A DNA stretch of 64,000 nt from SIG480 sp045539475 (GTDB taxonomy: Bacteria; Bacillota; Clostridia; Oscillospirales; JAAYXM01): NCBI GenBank assembly GCA_045539475.1, contig JAZQFJ010000101.1:18960-82959 (forward strand), given 5' to 3'. The notes under the pieces are model-generated. The model was not told the DNA's origin and ran no database searches. It saw only the letters and a program-made list of their open reading frames with translations. Shown one piece after another: positions 15,491-24,636 of this stretch; position 1 is the first letter of the stretch, and each line of letters begins with the position of its first letter. Made by a program: the position numbers and the translations under genes.

Positions 15491-15709
15491 ATGAACTTGA
15501 TGGCGGCACTGGAAGGTAAGGAATACATAGTTTCCAATATAAAAACAGACGATGAAGAGCTTAATTCTTTTCTCTTCTCTCTCGGTTGCTACAGCGGAGA
15601 ACCGATAACGGTTATTTCAAGAAAAAAGAGTAGCTGTGTTGTCTCGATTAAAGACGGCAGATATAATATTGATAATCAGCTTGCCGAGGCGATAGAAATT
15701 GAAGGATAG
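15491..15709 (+). CDS. feoA: FeoA-like small SH3-domain protein
   Basis: 72 aa. FeoA proteins are small cytoplasmic SH3-like proteins that support FeoB-mediated Fe(II) uptake. Visible features are the start region AALEGKEYIVSNIKT, the SLGCYSGEPITVISRKKS turn typical of FeoA (usually LGF..G..V.V), and the end NIDNQLAEAIEIEG. ATG 15491; an AGGTG lies about 8 nt upstream. It is 114 bp upstream of feoB with a terminator-like hairpin between. Confidence 0.85.
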   Translation: MNLMAALEGKEYIVSNIKTDDEELNSFLFSLGCYSGEPITVISRKKSSCVVSIKDGRYNIDNQLAEAIEIEG

Positions 15710-15716
15710 AGAAACG

Positions 15717-15740
15717 GCCGGACCGTTCCGGCTTTTCTTT
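15717..15740 (+). terminator. Hairpin between feoA and feoB
   Basis: GCCGGA-CCGT-TCCGGC (15717-15732) then TTTTCTTT. A short intrinsic terminator that could reduce read-through from feoA into feoB. Confidence 0.7.
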
Positions 15741-15823
15741 AAACAGGTGAGTTAGCATAGGGTAACCGGTATCCTCAGGTTCGCCCTTGTAGATAAAAAA
15801 CAAAAATCAAGGAGGAATCAAAA

Positions 15824-17818
15824 ATGAGAATTGCTTTGACGGGCAATCCAAACAGCGGTAAAACGACCATGTATAATGCGCTTACCGGCAGAAATGAAAA
15901 GGTAGGTAACTGGGCGGGAGTAACCGTTGAAAAGAAAGAACACACCATAAAGAAAGGGTTTTATGCGGGAGAGGAAGAACTTATTGCAGTAGACCTTCCG
16001 GGTGCATACTCAATGTCTCCGTTTACTTCCGAAGAGAGCATCACAAGCTCTTATGTCAAGAGTGAAAACCCCGATGCTATCATCAATATTGTTGATGCGA
16101 CGAACTTGAGCCGAAGCTTGTTTTTTACAACACAGCTTTTAGAACTCGGTATTCCGGTTGTCGTTGCGCTTAATAAGGCGGACGTGAATAAGAAGAAGGA
16201 AACAAAAATTGACGTTGCGGCGCTGGCTGCAAAGCTCGGATGTCCGGTTGTGGAGACTGTTTCTGTATCTTCTGATGGTCTGCGCGAGGTTGTAAAAACT
16301 GCAGTTTCCGTTGTCGGAAAGACTCAAAAGGCACCTTACACTCAGGCGGATATCGACCTTACTGATAAGGCAGAGGTTGAAAAGGCAGACAGAGCGCGTT
16401 TTGCTTTTGTAAACAAAATTGTTGCAGATGTCGAAACCCGCAAGGTGTTTACGAATAAGAAGAACTATCAGGATAAAATAGACGCTGTTCTCACAAACAA
16501 GTGGCTTGGTATTCCGATTTTTGCGGTGGTTATGTATCTTGTGTTCCAGATATCCCAGGTTTGGGTTGGAACGCCGATTGCCGATTGGCTTGTTGCAGGT
16601 CTTGAAACCTTCCAGGGCTGGGTGGGCGAGCTTCTTGCGGATGCAAACCCGCTTCTCTCGGCGCTTTTGGTTGACGGCGTTATCGGAGGTGTTATCGCGG
16701 TTATCGGATTTTTGCCGCTCGTTATGGTTATGTACTTCCTCATCGCGCTTCTTGAGGACTGCGGATATATGTCACGCGTTGCGGTTGTTCTTGACCCGAT
16801 ATTCAAAAAGGTCGGTCTTTCGGGCAAATCCGTAATTCCGTTTGTTATCACAATCGGCTGTGCAGTTCCGGGCATTATGGCAAGCCGCACAATCCGCAAC
16901 GAGCGCGAGAGACGCGCAACGGCTATGCTCGCTCCGTTTATGCCCTGCGGTGCAAAAATTCCGGTTATTGCGCTCTTTGCCGGCGCGTTCTTTGATGATG
17001 CAGGCTGGGTAAGTACGACAATGTACCTTTCGGGCATCGTTCTTATCTTCCTCTCGGCGCTTCTCATAAACAAGATCACAGGCTACAAGGCACGCAAGTC
17101 CTTCTTTATTATCGAGCTTCCGGAATACAAAATTCCGAGCCTTTGGGGCGCATTCAAGTCGATGTGCTCACGTGGTTGGGCGTACATAGTAAAGGCGGCT
17201 ACCATTATCCTTCTCTGCAATACTGCGGTACAGATTATGCAGACATTTGACTGGAGCTTCGCTGTTGCGGAAAGCGCGGATACGTCTATTCTTGCATCAA
17301 TTGCACGTCCGTTTGCATATCTGCTCGTTCCGGTTGTAGGCGTTCTTTCGTGGCAGCTTGCCGCAGCGGCAGTAACGGGCTTTATCGCAAAGGAAAACGT
17401 TGTCGGCACTCTCGCTGTCTGCTTCGTTGGTCTTGAAAATCTTATTGATATGGATGAGCTTGCTCTTCTTGAAGGTGCAGGCGCAGAAGCGGCAGGCTTA
17501 ATCGCAATAACAAAGGTTGCGGCGCTTGCATATCTTATGTTCAACCTCTACACTCCGCCATGCTTTGCGGCAATCGGCGCGATGAACGCCGAAATGAAGA
17601 GCGCAAAATGGCTTTGGGGCGGGATAGGGCTCCAGCTTGGCATCGGCTTTACGGTAGGCTATCTTGTATATCAGATTGGCACGCTTATCACTGCGGGAAC
17701 CTTCGGCGCAGGCTTTATTCCGGGACTTGTTGCCATAGCGGTATTTGCAGGTATTATTACGTACCTTATACACAAAGCAGATGCACAGGTAAAGGTGGAA
17801 TACGCGCTCTCGAAATAA
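15824..17818 (+). CDS. feoB: Ferrous iron transporter B
   Basis: 664 aa. N-terminal G domain: G1 GNPNSGKTT (residues 7-15), switch region NWAGVTVEKK, G3 DLPGAYS, G4 NKAD. Then come a helical insertion domain and a membrane part with gate motifs (VIPFVITIGCAVPGIMASR, APFMPCGAKIPVIALFAG) plus later helices ending in VAIAVFAGIITYLIHKAD. Takes up Fe(II) across the inner membrane. ATG 15824 follows CAAGGAGG. The intervening Feo operator-like sequence at about 15752 suggests iron repression. A FeoB-associated Cys-rich protein follows immediately. Confidence 0.97.
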   Translation: MRIALTGNPNSGKTTMYNALTGRNEKVGNWAGVTVEKKEHTIKKGFYAGEEELIAVDLPGAYSMSPFTSEESITSSYVKSENPDAIINIVDATNLSRSLFFTTQLLELGIPVVVALNKADVNKKKETKIDVAALAAKLGCPVVETVSVSSDGLREVVKTAVSVVGKTQKAPYTQADIDLTDKAEVEKADRARFAFVNKIVADVETRKVFTNKKNYQDKIDAVLTNKWLGIPIFAVVMYLVFQISQVWVGTPIADWLVAGLETFQGWVGELLADANPLLSALLVDGVIGGVIAVIGFLPLVMVMYFLIALLEDCGYMSRVAVVLDPIFKKVGLSGKSVIPFVITIGCAVPGIMASRTIRNERERRATAMLAPFMPCGAKIPVIALFAGAFFDDAGWVSTTMYLSGIVLIFLSALLINKITGYKARKSFFIIELPEYKIPSLWGAFKSMCSRGWAYIVKAATIILLCNTAVQIMQTFDWSFAVAESADTSILASIARPFAYLLVPVVGVLSWQLAAAAVTGFIAKENVVGTLAVCFVGLENLIDMDELALLEGAGAEAAGLIAITKVAALAYLMFNLYTPPCFAAIGAMNAEMKSAKWLWGGIGLQLGIGFTVGYLVYQIGTLITAGTFGAGFIPGLVAIAVFAGIITYLIHKADAQVKVEYALSK

Positions 17819-17830
17819 GGAGTGATTTTG

Positions 17831-17995
17831 TTGGTTAATATTATTCTTATTGCTGTGCTTGTTGTCATACTCGGCGGCGCGGCGGCATATGTGATACGTG
17901 CGAAGAAAAGTGGGGTAAAGTGCATAGGATGTCCGAGCGGGAAATCCTGCAACGGCTCCTGCTCTTCGTGCAGCGGATGTAATACAGTAAAATAA
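17831..17995 (+). CDS. FeoB-associated Cys-rich membrane protein
   Basis: A 54-aa protein begins at TTG 17831, 8 nt after AAGGAG (17817-17822) that overlaps the feoB stop. GTG 17822 or TTG 17828 are in-frame alternatives but sit on or too near that ribosome binding site. It has one N-terminal membrane helix (IILIAVLVVILGGAAAYVI), then KKSGVKCIGCPSGKSCNGSC with more cysteines after it: seven Cys in 20 residues. This is the usual small partner found after feoB in Firmicutes, thought to help iron handling at the membrane. Confidence 0.88.
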   Translation: MVNIILIAVLVVILGGAAAYVIRAKKSGVKCIGCPSGKSCNGSCSSCSGCNTVK

Positions 17996-18000
17996 CATAA

Positions 18001-18028
18001 AAAACGGGGCTTTTCGCTCCGTTTTTTA
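18001..18028 (+). terminator. Terminator of the feo operon
   Basis: AAAACGGGGC (18001-18010) pairs with GCTCCGTTTT through one G-U pair, TTTTC loop, followed by a T run. Confidence 0.88.
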
Positions 18029-18088
18029 TATAGACAAACTGCATAATTTGCATTATAATATAAGAAAACAAAAAATGGAGTGTGTGTT

Positions 18089-19777
18089 ATGAGAAAAATT
18101 ATTAAACGTCTGGTTGCTGTGGCACTTGCTTTTGCACTTTCTGTTCCTGCTTTCGCGGCGGGCGGGGTGAACAAAACCACAGCAAACATCGGCGGCGCGA
18201 CCGCAAATGTTGTTTATATTGATATGAGCGCGAAAAACCGAGTGCTTTTGCCGGTTGTTGCCAATAACAGCATAAGCACCGACACGGCGGCGGGGAATAT
18301 AATTTCCGGTGTAAAGCGCGGTAACGTTATTGCAGCGGTCAACGGTGGTTTTTTCAATTCGTATTATAACGCATCTGCCGCGATGAATGTTGCGAGCGGT
18401 AACTATCCGCGTGTGTTCAATACCGTTATATCGGAAGGGCGCGTGATTGCCAACGGCGGAACGGTTCCGGCAATTGGTATGGACTATGACGGGAACATTC
18501 TCATTGACATAGTAAAGCTTACGCCGACAATTACTTTGCGCGGTAACACGGAAATTGCGGCGTGGGGCGTAAATACTGTTTACAACGATGCGACAGCGGT
18601 ATATGTTCTTACTCCGGAGTTTGACTATGCCGTTGATATTCCGTCAACGTCAAAGATTGTAACGATAAAGAATAAAACCGTTGCATCAATAGCAAACGGA
18701 AGCGGCGGCTACAAAACGCCGGATGGTGCGGTTGCCGTAGTTTACGGCGCGACTGCATACTCAAATGCGGCAAAGTGGGATTCGCAACCGGTTGTTGGGG
18801 AAAGCGCAGTTTTCCATTACAAGGCAGAGCCGAATGACAGCTCAAAGAAAGCGGCGTGGAACAATATGCGCACAGTTATGGGAGCGGGCGGAATACTCGT
18901 CAAAAACGGAGTGTCGGCGGTTGATAATGCAATCAATCCAACTGCGGCAGATCAGAAACCTGATGTTTCAGGACAGCGCACGTTTGTTGCTGTTTTAAAT
19001 GACGGAAGACTGATGCTCGGTACGGTTAAAAGCTCCTTCCGCGCGATAGCAAATGCGCTCATTTCCCTCGGCGCGCGCGATGCGGTGTTTATGGACGGCG
19101 GTGCATCAAGCGCAATGTATGTAAACGGAGGATTTGTGACTCCGGCAGGAAGAAAGCTTGCGACTATGCTTGCGGTAGTTGATGAAACTGCCGCAGTGGT
19201 AAAGCCGGACACTTCTGTTTCTGCAGAGGCAAACGGACCTTCTTCATGGGCAAAAGAGAGTGTTGACACGGCGCGCAGTCTGAAAATACTGCCAGAGCAT
19301 ATCGACAGCAACTACAAGCGAAATATCACGAGAAAAGAGTTCTGTGATCTGATTGCAAACTTCATCCGTGTGAAAACAGATATGTCGGTTGAATATACGT
19401 GTACAAAACGAGAGATAGCAGTTGCTTCAAAACCGTTTTCAGACAGCAATGACTATTACGTTCCGTACATTGCCGCACTTGGCATTATAAACGGATATCC
19501 GGACGGAACCTTCCGCCCGAAGGATGCGATAAAGCGTCAGGATGCTGCGATAATGCTCCAGCGCCTCGCAAGCTTCCTCGAGGCTGACACCTCAGGAAAC
19601 GCAAAGACGTTTGCAGATGCCGCACAGATTTCTGCATATGCAAAGCCCGGTGTTGATTATGTAACAAGTCTTGGTATTATGAACGGAAATGCGAACGGAA
19701 CGTTTTCGCCTTTGAATAACATTACCCGTGAGCAGGCAGTAATTACAATTATGAATGCGTACAATAACATAAGATAG
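18089..19777 (+). CDS. S-layer-anchored phosphodiester glycosidase (NAGPA domain) with SLH repeats
   Basis: 562 aa. Signal peptide (KRLVAVALAFALSVPAFA). The NAGPA domain (residues 45-365) contains VIAAVNGGFFNSYYNAS, then GARDAVFMDGGASSAMYVNG, a family signature. NAGPA-type enzymes remove N-acetylglucosamine from phosphodiesters; bacterial ones act on envelope glycans. Residues 385-562 hold three SLH units: a weak first (WAKESVDTARSLKILPEH), then IAALGIINGYPDGTFRPKDA and VTSLGIMNGNANGTFSPLNN. These bind secondary cell-wall polymer. The ATG at 18089 is preceded by GGAG with 8 nt spacing; the upstream GTG at 18080 overlaps that motif. Confidence 0.9.
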   Translation: MRKIIKRLVAVALAFALSVPAFAAGGVNKTTANIGGATANVVYIDMSAKNRVLLPVVANNSISTDTAAGNIISGVKRGNVIAAVNGGFFNSYYNASAAMNVASGNYPRVFNTVISEGRVIANGGTVPAIGMDYDGNILIDIVKLTPTITLRGNTEIAAWGVNTVYNDATAVYVLTPEFDYAVDIPSTSKIVTIKNKTVASIANGSGGYKTPDGAVAVVYGATAYSNAAKWDSQPVVGESAVFHYKAEPNDSSKKAAWNNMRTVMGAGGILVKNGVSAVDNAINPTAADQKPDVSGQRTFVAVLNDGRLMLGTVKSSFRAIANALISLGARDAVFMDGGASSAMYVNGGFVTPAGRKLATMLAVVDETAAVVKPDTSVSAEANGPSSWAKESVDTARSLKILPEHIDSNYKRNITRKEFCDLIANFIRVKTDMSVEYTCTKREIAVASKPFSDSNDYYVPYIAALGIINGYPDGTFRPKDAIKRQDAAIMLQRLASFLEADTSGNAKTFADAAQISAYAKPGVDYVTSLGIMNGNANGTFSPLNNITREQAVITIMNAYNNIR

Positions 19778-19826
19778 TGTGATTTGTTTTTTATCAAATG
19801 TTTTCAAAATCTCGGTTAAAAAATAC

Positions 19827-19855
19827 TTGAAAACGGCGGTAATATGTGGTAAAAT
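19827..19855 (+). promoter_or_regulatory. glnA promoter
   Basis: TTGAAA (19827-19832), 17-bp spacer, TAAAAT (19850-19855), 33 bp before the glnA ATG. No obvious GlnR palindrome was seen. Confidence 0.75.
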
Positions 19856-19888
19856 AAATAAATATTCAAGAAAAAACGGAGGCAGGTT

Positions 19889-21217
19889 ATGGGTTACACA
19901 CGTGAGGATATTGAAAGAATAGTAAAAGAGCAGGATGTAAAGTTTATTCGCTTGCAGTTTACAGATATTTTCGGAACAATGAAAAATATTTCAATTACCG
20001 AGCGACAGCTTGCCCGTGCGCTTGATAATAAGTGTATGTTTGACGGCTCATCAATTGAAGGCTTTGTGCGCGTTGAAGAGTCTGATATGTACTTGCGTCC
20101 GGACCTCAATTCCTTTGTTATTCTGCCGTGGATTAAGGACGGCGGCAAGGTCGCCCGCCTTATCTGCGATGTTTATGACACAAACGGCAATCCGTTTATG
20201 GGTGATCCGCGCTGTGTACTTAAAAAGGTGCTTTCCGAAGCCGCAGATATGGGATATACCGTAAATATCGGCCCTGAGGCAGAGTTTTTCCTCTTTAAAA
20301 CAGATGAAAACGGAAATCCGACCGCAATAAGAAATGACCGTGCGGGGTATTTTGACCTCGGTCCTGTTGATACGGACGAAAATGTACGTCGTGAGATGTG
20401 TAAATATCTCGAGGAAATGGGCTTTGAGATTGAGGCGTCTCACCACGAAAACGCAGACAGCCAGCACGAAATTGACTTTAAGTACGGCGAAGCGCTTACA
20501 ACGGCGGATAACATTATAACCTTCAAGCTCCTTGTAAAAACTATCGCCCATAAGAATGGGCTTCATGCAACCTTTATGCCTAAACCGATTTTCGGAATTG
20601 CAGGCTCTGGTATGCACATAAATATCTCCCTTTCAAAGGAAGGAAAGAACATTTTCTACGCACCGGGAGACAAGTTGGGACTCAGCCGTGAGGCATATTG
20701 CTTTATTGCCGGTGTTATCGAGCATGCGCGCGGAATGTGTGCGCTCACAAATCCAATTGTAAATTCGTATAAGCGCCTTGTGCCCGGATATGAAGCTCCG
20801 CTTTATATCGCGTGGTCTGCAAAGAACAGAAGTCCGCTTATCCGTGTGCCGAGCGCAACGGGTGAGGGCGCACGCATCGAGATAAGAAACCCTGACCCTG
20901 CGGCAAACCCGTATCTCGCGTTTGCGGCAGTGCTTGCGGCAGGTCTTGACGGAATAAAGCGTGGGCTCACTCCGCCGCCGTCTGTCGAGTCCAATATATT
21001 CGAGATGTCAAAAAAAGAATTGCGTGAGAACAACATCCAGGCACTTCCCGCAAATCTTTCGGAAGCCGTTGACGAGCTTGAGTGCGATGAGCTTCTCATG
21101 AACACTATAGGAAGCCATATTGCGTCAAAGTATATTGAAGCAAAGCGCCGCGAATGGAAAGAATACACCTCCACCGTGCATGAGTGGGAGGTAAACAGAT
21201 ATCTCATCAAATACTAA
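19889..21217 (+). CDS. glnA: Glutamine synthetase, type I
   Basis: ATP-dependent amidation of glutamate to glutamine. 442 aa, the length of GSI-alpha enzymes of Firmicutes. Motifs: FDGSSIEGFVRVEESDMYL, NIGPEAEFFLF (metal ligands), SGMHINISL, and the catalytic loop region NPIVNSYKRLVPGYEAP. Further on are SPLIRVPSATGEGARIEIRN and NPYLAFAAVLAAGLDGI. No adenylylation-type tyrosine loop was recognised, as expected for GSI-alpha, which is usually feedback-regulated. asnA starts 13 nt downstream, giving an ammonia-assimilation pair. Confidence 0.97.
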   Translation: MGYTREDIERIVKEQDVKFIRLQFTDIFGTMKNISITERQLARALDNKCMFDGSSIEGFVRVEESDMYLRPDLNSFVILPWIKDGGKVARLICDVYDTNGNPFMGDPRCVLKKVLSEAADMGYTVNIGPEAEFFLFKTDENGNPTAIRNDRAGYFDLGPVDTDENVRREMCKYLEEMGFEIEASHHENADSQHEIDFKYGEALTTADNIITFKLLVKTIAHKNGLHATFMPKPIFGIAGSGMHINISLSKEGKNIFYAPGDKLGLSREAYCFIAGVIEHARGMCALTNPIVNSYKRLVPGYEAPLYIAWSAKNRSPLIRVPSATGEGARIEIRNPDPAANPYLAFAAVLAAGLDGIKRGLTPPPSVESNIFEMSKKELRENNIQALPANLSEAVDELECDELLMNTIGSHIASKYIEAKRREWKEYTSTVHEWEVNRYLIKY

Positions 21218-21230
21218 GAGGTATGAATAG

Positions 21231-22241
21231 ATGAAGGAACGTCTTATTTTGCCTTCGGGCTATAACAGAAAAATGTCTATCCGCGATACTGAGCGCGGTG
21301 TCAAGATGATAAAGGATATGTTCGAGAACCGCCTTGCAAAGGCACTTAATCTCGAGCGTGTCAGCGCACCGCTTTTTGTAAAAAGCGGCACCGGACTTAA
21401 CGACAATTTAAACGGCATTGAGCGTCCTGTTGCGTTTGACCTTCTTGAACAACCGGGAAGCGTGTATGAAATTGTCCACTCCCTTGCAAAGTGGAAGAGA
21501 ATGGCTCTGCGTGATTACGGCTTTGGTGTCGGTGAAGGATTATACACGGATATGAACGCTATCCGCCGTGATGAAATGACTGATAATCTTCACTCAATCT
21601 ATGTTGACCAGTGGGATTGGGAGCTTGTTATTGATAAGTCTAGCAGAAAAACTGAATTTTTATATGACATTGTGCGTAAAATATACGAGGTGGTCCGCGA
21701 TGCAGAGCGCGAGGTCTCCGAGAAGTTCGGAACACAGCGCAAGCTTCCGGATGAGATTACATTCGTCACAACATATGAGCTTGAGGAAATGTATCCTGAC
21801 CTCACAGGCAAAGAACGGGAAAAAGAGATATCCAAAAAGCACGGCGCTGTATTTATAGCGCAGATAGGTGACAGGTTAAAATCCGGCGGCAAGCACGACG
21901 GACGTGCACCGGATTATGATGACTGGACATTAAACGGAGATATTGTTTTGTATTATCCGCTTCTTGATTGCCCGTTCGAGATATCGTCAATGGGAATCCG
22001 CGTTGATGAGGATGCGCTTCTTCGTCAGCTCCGTGCCGAAGAGTGCGAGGACAGACTTGAGCTTCCGTTCCAGAAAGCACTGATGAATGGCGAGCTTCCG
22101 TATACAATCGGAGGAGGAATAGGTCAGTCACGCTTGTGCATGTTTATGCTTGATTGTGCGCATATAGGAGAGGTTCAGTCTTCCGTTTGGCCGAAGGCAG
22201 ATAAAGAAATCTGCAAGGAACACGGAATAAAGTTGTTATAA
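21231..22241 (+). CDS. asnA: Aspartate-ammonia ligase
   Basis: Makes asparagine from aspartate, ammonia and ATP by a class II aminoacyl-tRNA-synthetase-like fold. 336 aa, family length. Motifs: SVLPSGY-equivalent ILPSGYNRKMSIRDTERGV, SAPLFVKSGTGLNDNLNGIE, HSIYVDQWDWE, then FEISSMGIRVDEDALLRQL and TIGGGIGQSRLCMFMLDCAHI. It sits 13 nt after glnA and is probably co-transcribed. Its 3' end overlaps the SRP RNA promoter. Confidence 0.97.
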   Translation: MKERLILPSGYNRKMSIRDTERGVKMIKDMFENRLAKALNLERVSAPLFVKSGTGLNDNLNGIERPVAFDLLEQPGSVYEIVHSLAKWKRMALRDYGFGVGEGLYTDMNAIRRDEMTDNLHSIYVDQWDWELVIDKSSRKTEFLYDIVRKIYEVVRDAEREVSEKFGTQRKLPDEITFVTTYELEEMYPDLTGKEREKEISKKHGAVFIAQIGDRLKSGGKHDGRAPDYDDWTLNGDIVLYYPLLDCPFEISSMGIRVDEDALLRQLRAEECEDRLELPFQKALMNGELPYTIGGGIGQSRLCMFMLDCAHIGEVQSSVWPKADKEICKEHGIKLL

Positions 22242-22261
22242 GGTTATTAAAAGATTATAGA
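22233..22261 (+). promoter_or_regulatory. Promoter of the SRP RNA gene
   Basis: TTGTTA (22233-22238), 17-bp spacer, TATAGA (22256-22261), predicting a start near 22268, exactly where the closing helix of the RNA begins. Overlaps the asnA stop. Confidence 0.7.
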
Positions 22262-22268
22262 AATAAAA

Positions 22269-22570
22269 TTTTGACCCGTCGCAAGACCGCACTAACCGGG
22301 GAGTTAGCGGTGCCCTGTACCTGCAATCCGCTACAGCAGGGGTGAATTCCCGTTCCGAGGCGCAGGTGCGTGCGGCAGGGTTATACAAACGGTGTTGAGA
22401 GGTCGGTCCCGCGCAGCGTAGGGCTGTGAACCATGTCAGGCGGGGAACCGAGCAGCATTAAGCGGTTTACTTCGTGTGCCGCGGGTGTGCCGGCTTTGAG
22501 TTGTTTGTATAAATTCCGCGCATGTGCTTGTTGTCGAAGTTCGGGTGTGCGGTCGTGCGATGGGTCAAAA
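22269..22570 (+). ncRNA. ffs: Signal recognition particle RNA, large bacterial type
   Basis: TTTTGACCC at 22269 pairs with GGGTCAAAA ending at 22570, closing an RNA of about 300 nt. The 5' part has the Alu-domain hairpins (around ACCGGGGAGTTAGCGGT and GCAATCCGCTACAGCAGG). The S domain shows GTCAGG (22435-22440), GGGGAA and GAGCAGC, the SRP helix 8 loop signature bound by Ffh. The large form with Alu domain and the position just upstream of dnaX match Bacillus and Clostridia. No protein-coding frame is credible here. Confidence 0.93.
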
Positions 22571-22598
22571 TTACGATTGATAAAGCAGAGGTAGGTCT

Positions 22599-24254
22599 AT
22601 GCATCAGGCACTGTACCGCAAGTGGCGGCCTCAGTCCTTTGCCGATGTTGTCGGGCAGTCGGCTATAACCGACACGCTGACAAAGCAGGTGGAGACGGGG
22701 AAAACTTCACACGCATATTTGTTCTCGGGCTCTCGCGGAACGGGAAAGACGACCTGTGCAAAAATTCTTGCAAAAGCCGTAAACTGTGAAAATCCCTTTC
22801 ACGGAAATCCGTGCAATGAGTGCCCTTCCTGCAAGGGAATTATGAGCGGAGAGGTTCTTGATGTTGTGGAAATTGACGCAGCATCCAACAACGGCGTAGA
22901 TTACGTCCGCGATCTTCGTGAAGAGGCGATATATTCTCCGGCAAACGTAAAAAAACGTGTGTATATCATTGATGAGGTTCATATGTTTTCAACAAGTGCA
23001 TTTAATGCACTTCTCAAGATAATGGAAGAGCCTCCCGAGCATGTCGTTTTTATTCTTGCAACAACAGAACTGCATAAGGTTCCTGCAACGATATCCTCGA
23101 GGTGTCAGCGCTTTATTTTTAAGCGTATTCCGCAAAGTGTAATTGCAGAGCGCCTGCAGTTTATAACGCGCAGTGAAGGTGCAACGCTTTCGGACGATGC
23201 TGCCGGCTACATAGCGAATCTTTCCGACGGTGCGATGCGTGATGCGTTGTCACTTCTCGATCAGTGTATTTCGGTTGGCGAAGGAAATGTCAGTGCGGAA
23301 ACGGTTGAAAATGTCGTCGGTCTTGCGGGAAAGAAACAGACTTTTGATATGGCGAATGCCATTGCAGACCGCGATCTCGGCGCAGCGCTCACATTCTTAA
23401 ACGATATTTATACAAGTGGTAAAAATTTAAGCTCTGTGCTTACTGAGCTTGCTGAGGTTTTCCGCGATGTTCTTATACTCAAAACCGCAGGAGGAGAAAA
23501 GCTTCCGCGCTTAAGCGCGCGCTATACGGACGGAGAGCTTCGTTCTCTTTCTGATAAGTTCGATACACTTCGTCTTTGCCGTGCAGTTGAAGCACTGCAG
23601 GAGGCAACGGGTGCGATTGCATCAAGCTCGAATAAGCGCATAGATGCAGAACTGTGTTGTGTGCGCCTTTGCGAGGGAGCGGATTCTGCGGACATTGATT
23701 CTGTGATTTCGCGCGTTAATGAGCTTGAAAACAAGATAAAGAACGGAAGCTTTGCAACTGTTCCGGCAAAAGATACTGCGCCGCGACCTGAGGTCTCGGA
23801 AGCGGCAAAGGTTCCGCCACAGCAAAAAAGCGAAGAGCCGGTACCGGTTCGCGCTGAAGATAAAAAGCCAGAAACTAAGCTTTCCGAGAATGAGAAAACG
23901 GCAGCGGTACAGAAAAGTGCGGCGCCCCCGGCCGGCAGTGATGCAAAAGCTCTGTGGAACAGCATTCTTTCTGCAGCAAAGGGGAAGCTTTCTCCCGGCG
24001 TTGCTCCGCTGTTTGGTGGCGTTGCGGCGACTCTCTCCGGAAACTCACTTTCGCTTTCCAGTGACAATGCTTTTGTGCTTCAGATGTTGACAAGAACGGA
24101 AAATTTGGATATACTAAGAAGTGCGGCGAGTTCGGTGGCTCCGGGAATAACGGTTACTGCGGGGAAAAAAGTTGAAGCACCCAAGGTTGAGACGAGCGGA
24201 CTTGATGAGCTGCTTGCAGGACTTGACGACGATATGGACATAACGATACAATAA
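22599..24254 (+). CDS. dnaX: DNA polymerase III subunit gamma/tau
   Basis: Clamp-loader ATPase. 551 aa. N-terminal RPQSFADVVGQ, Walker A GSRGTGKTTCAK (about residue 45), four-Cys zinc module (CENPFHGNPCNECPSC), DEVHMFSTSAFNALLK, sensor VVFILATTELHKVPATISSR and SRCQRF. Then a variable Pro/Glu/Lys-rich linker (residues ~385-450) and a tau-type C-terminal domain. First gene of dnaX-ebfC-recR, 15 nt before the next gene. I saw no convincing programmed frameshift cassette. Confidence 0.96.
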   Translation: MHQALYRKWRPQSFADVVGQSAITDTLTKQVETGKTSHAYLFSGSRGTGKTTCAKILAKAVNCENPFHGNPCNECPSCKGIMSGEVLDVVEIDAASNNGVDYVRDLREEAIYSPANVKKRVYIIDEVHMFSTSAFNALLKIMEEPPEHVVFILATTELHKVPATISSRCQRFIFKRIPQSVIAERLQFITRSEGATLSDDAAGYIANLSDGAMRDALSLLDQCISVGEGNVSAETVENVVGLAGKKQTFDMANAIADRDLGAALTFLNDIYTSGKNLSSVLTELAEVFRDVLILKTAGGEKLPRLSARYTDGELRSLSDKFDTLRLCRAVEALQEATGAIASSSNKRIDAELCCVRLCEGADSADIDSVISRVNELENKIKNGSFATVPAKDTAPRPEVSEAAKVPPQQKSEEPVPVRAEDKKPETKLSENEKTAAVQKSAAPPAGSDAKALWNSILSAAKGKLSPGVAPLFGGVAATLSGNSLSLSSDNAFVLQMLTRTENLDILRSAASSVAPGITVTAGKKVEAPKVETSGLDELLAGLDDDMDITIQ

Positions 24255-24268
24255 GGAGTGTTATTACA

Positions 24269-24619
24269 ATGGCAAGAGGCGGTTTTCCGGGCGGAGGATT
24301 TCCCGGTGGAATGAATATGAACAATATGATGAAGCAGGCTCAGAAAATGCAGCAGGATATGATGCGTATGCAGCAGGAGCTTGAAGAAAAAACGTATACT
24401 GCAAGCGCAGGCGGCGGGGCTGTTGAGGCGACCGTCAGCGGCAAAAACCGCGTTACAGCAATTAAAATTGCACCCGAAGCTGTTGATCCTGATGATGTTG
24501 AAATGCTTGAAGACCTCATTGTTGCTGCAATCGGTGAAGCAATGAATCAGGCAGAAACTGCGGCCGGTGCGGAAATGAAAAAGATTACCGGCGGAATGAA
24601 TATTCCGGGAATGTTTTAA
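24269..24619 (+). CDS. ebfC: YbaB/EbfC-family nucleoid-associated protein
   Basis: 116 aa DNA-binding dimer of the YbaB/EbfC family. N-terminal Gly-rich stretch (GGFPGGGFPGG) and a helix rich in Met/Gln (NNMMKQAQKMQQDMMRMQQE), then YTASAGGGAVEATVSGKNRV, IKIAPEAVDPDDVEMLEDLI and VAAIGEAM. It is preceded by AAGGAGTG and lies between dnaX and recR, the universal arrangement. Confidence 0.95.
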   Translation: MARGGFPGGGFPGGMNMNNMMKQAQKMQQDMMRMQQELEEKTYTASAGGGAVEATVSGKNRVTAIKIAPEAVDPDDVEMLEDLIVAAIGEAMNQAETAAGAEMKKITGGMNIPGMF

Positions 24620-24636
24620 TCATAACGGAGGCAAGG

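Noticed and set aside
16468..17079. 203-codon minus-strand open frame in feoB
   Set aside because: Antisense to well-conserved FeoB transmembrane sequence; Arg/Thr/Ile-rich shadow.
22269..22570. Possible riboswitch or T-box before dnaX
   Set aside because: Closing helix, GTCAGG...GGAA...GAGCAGC and location identify SRP RNA instead.
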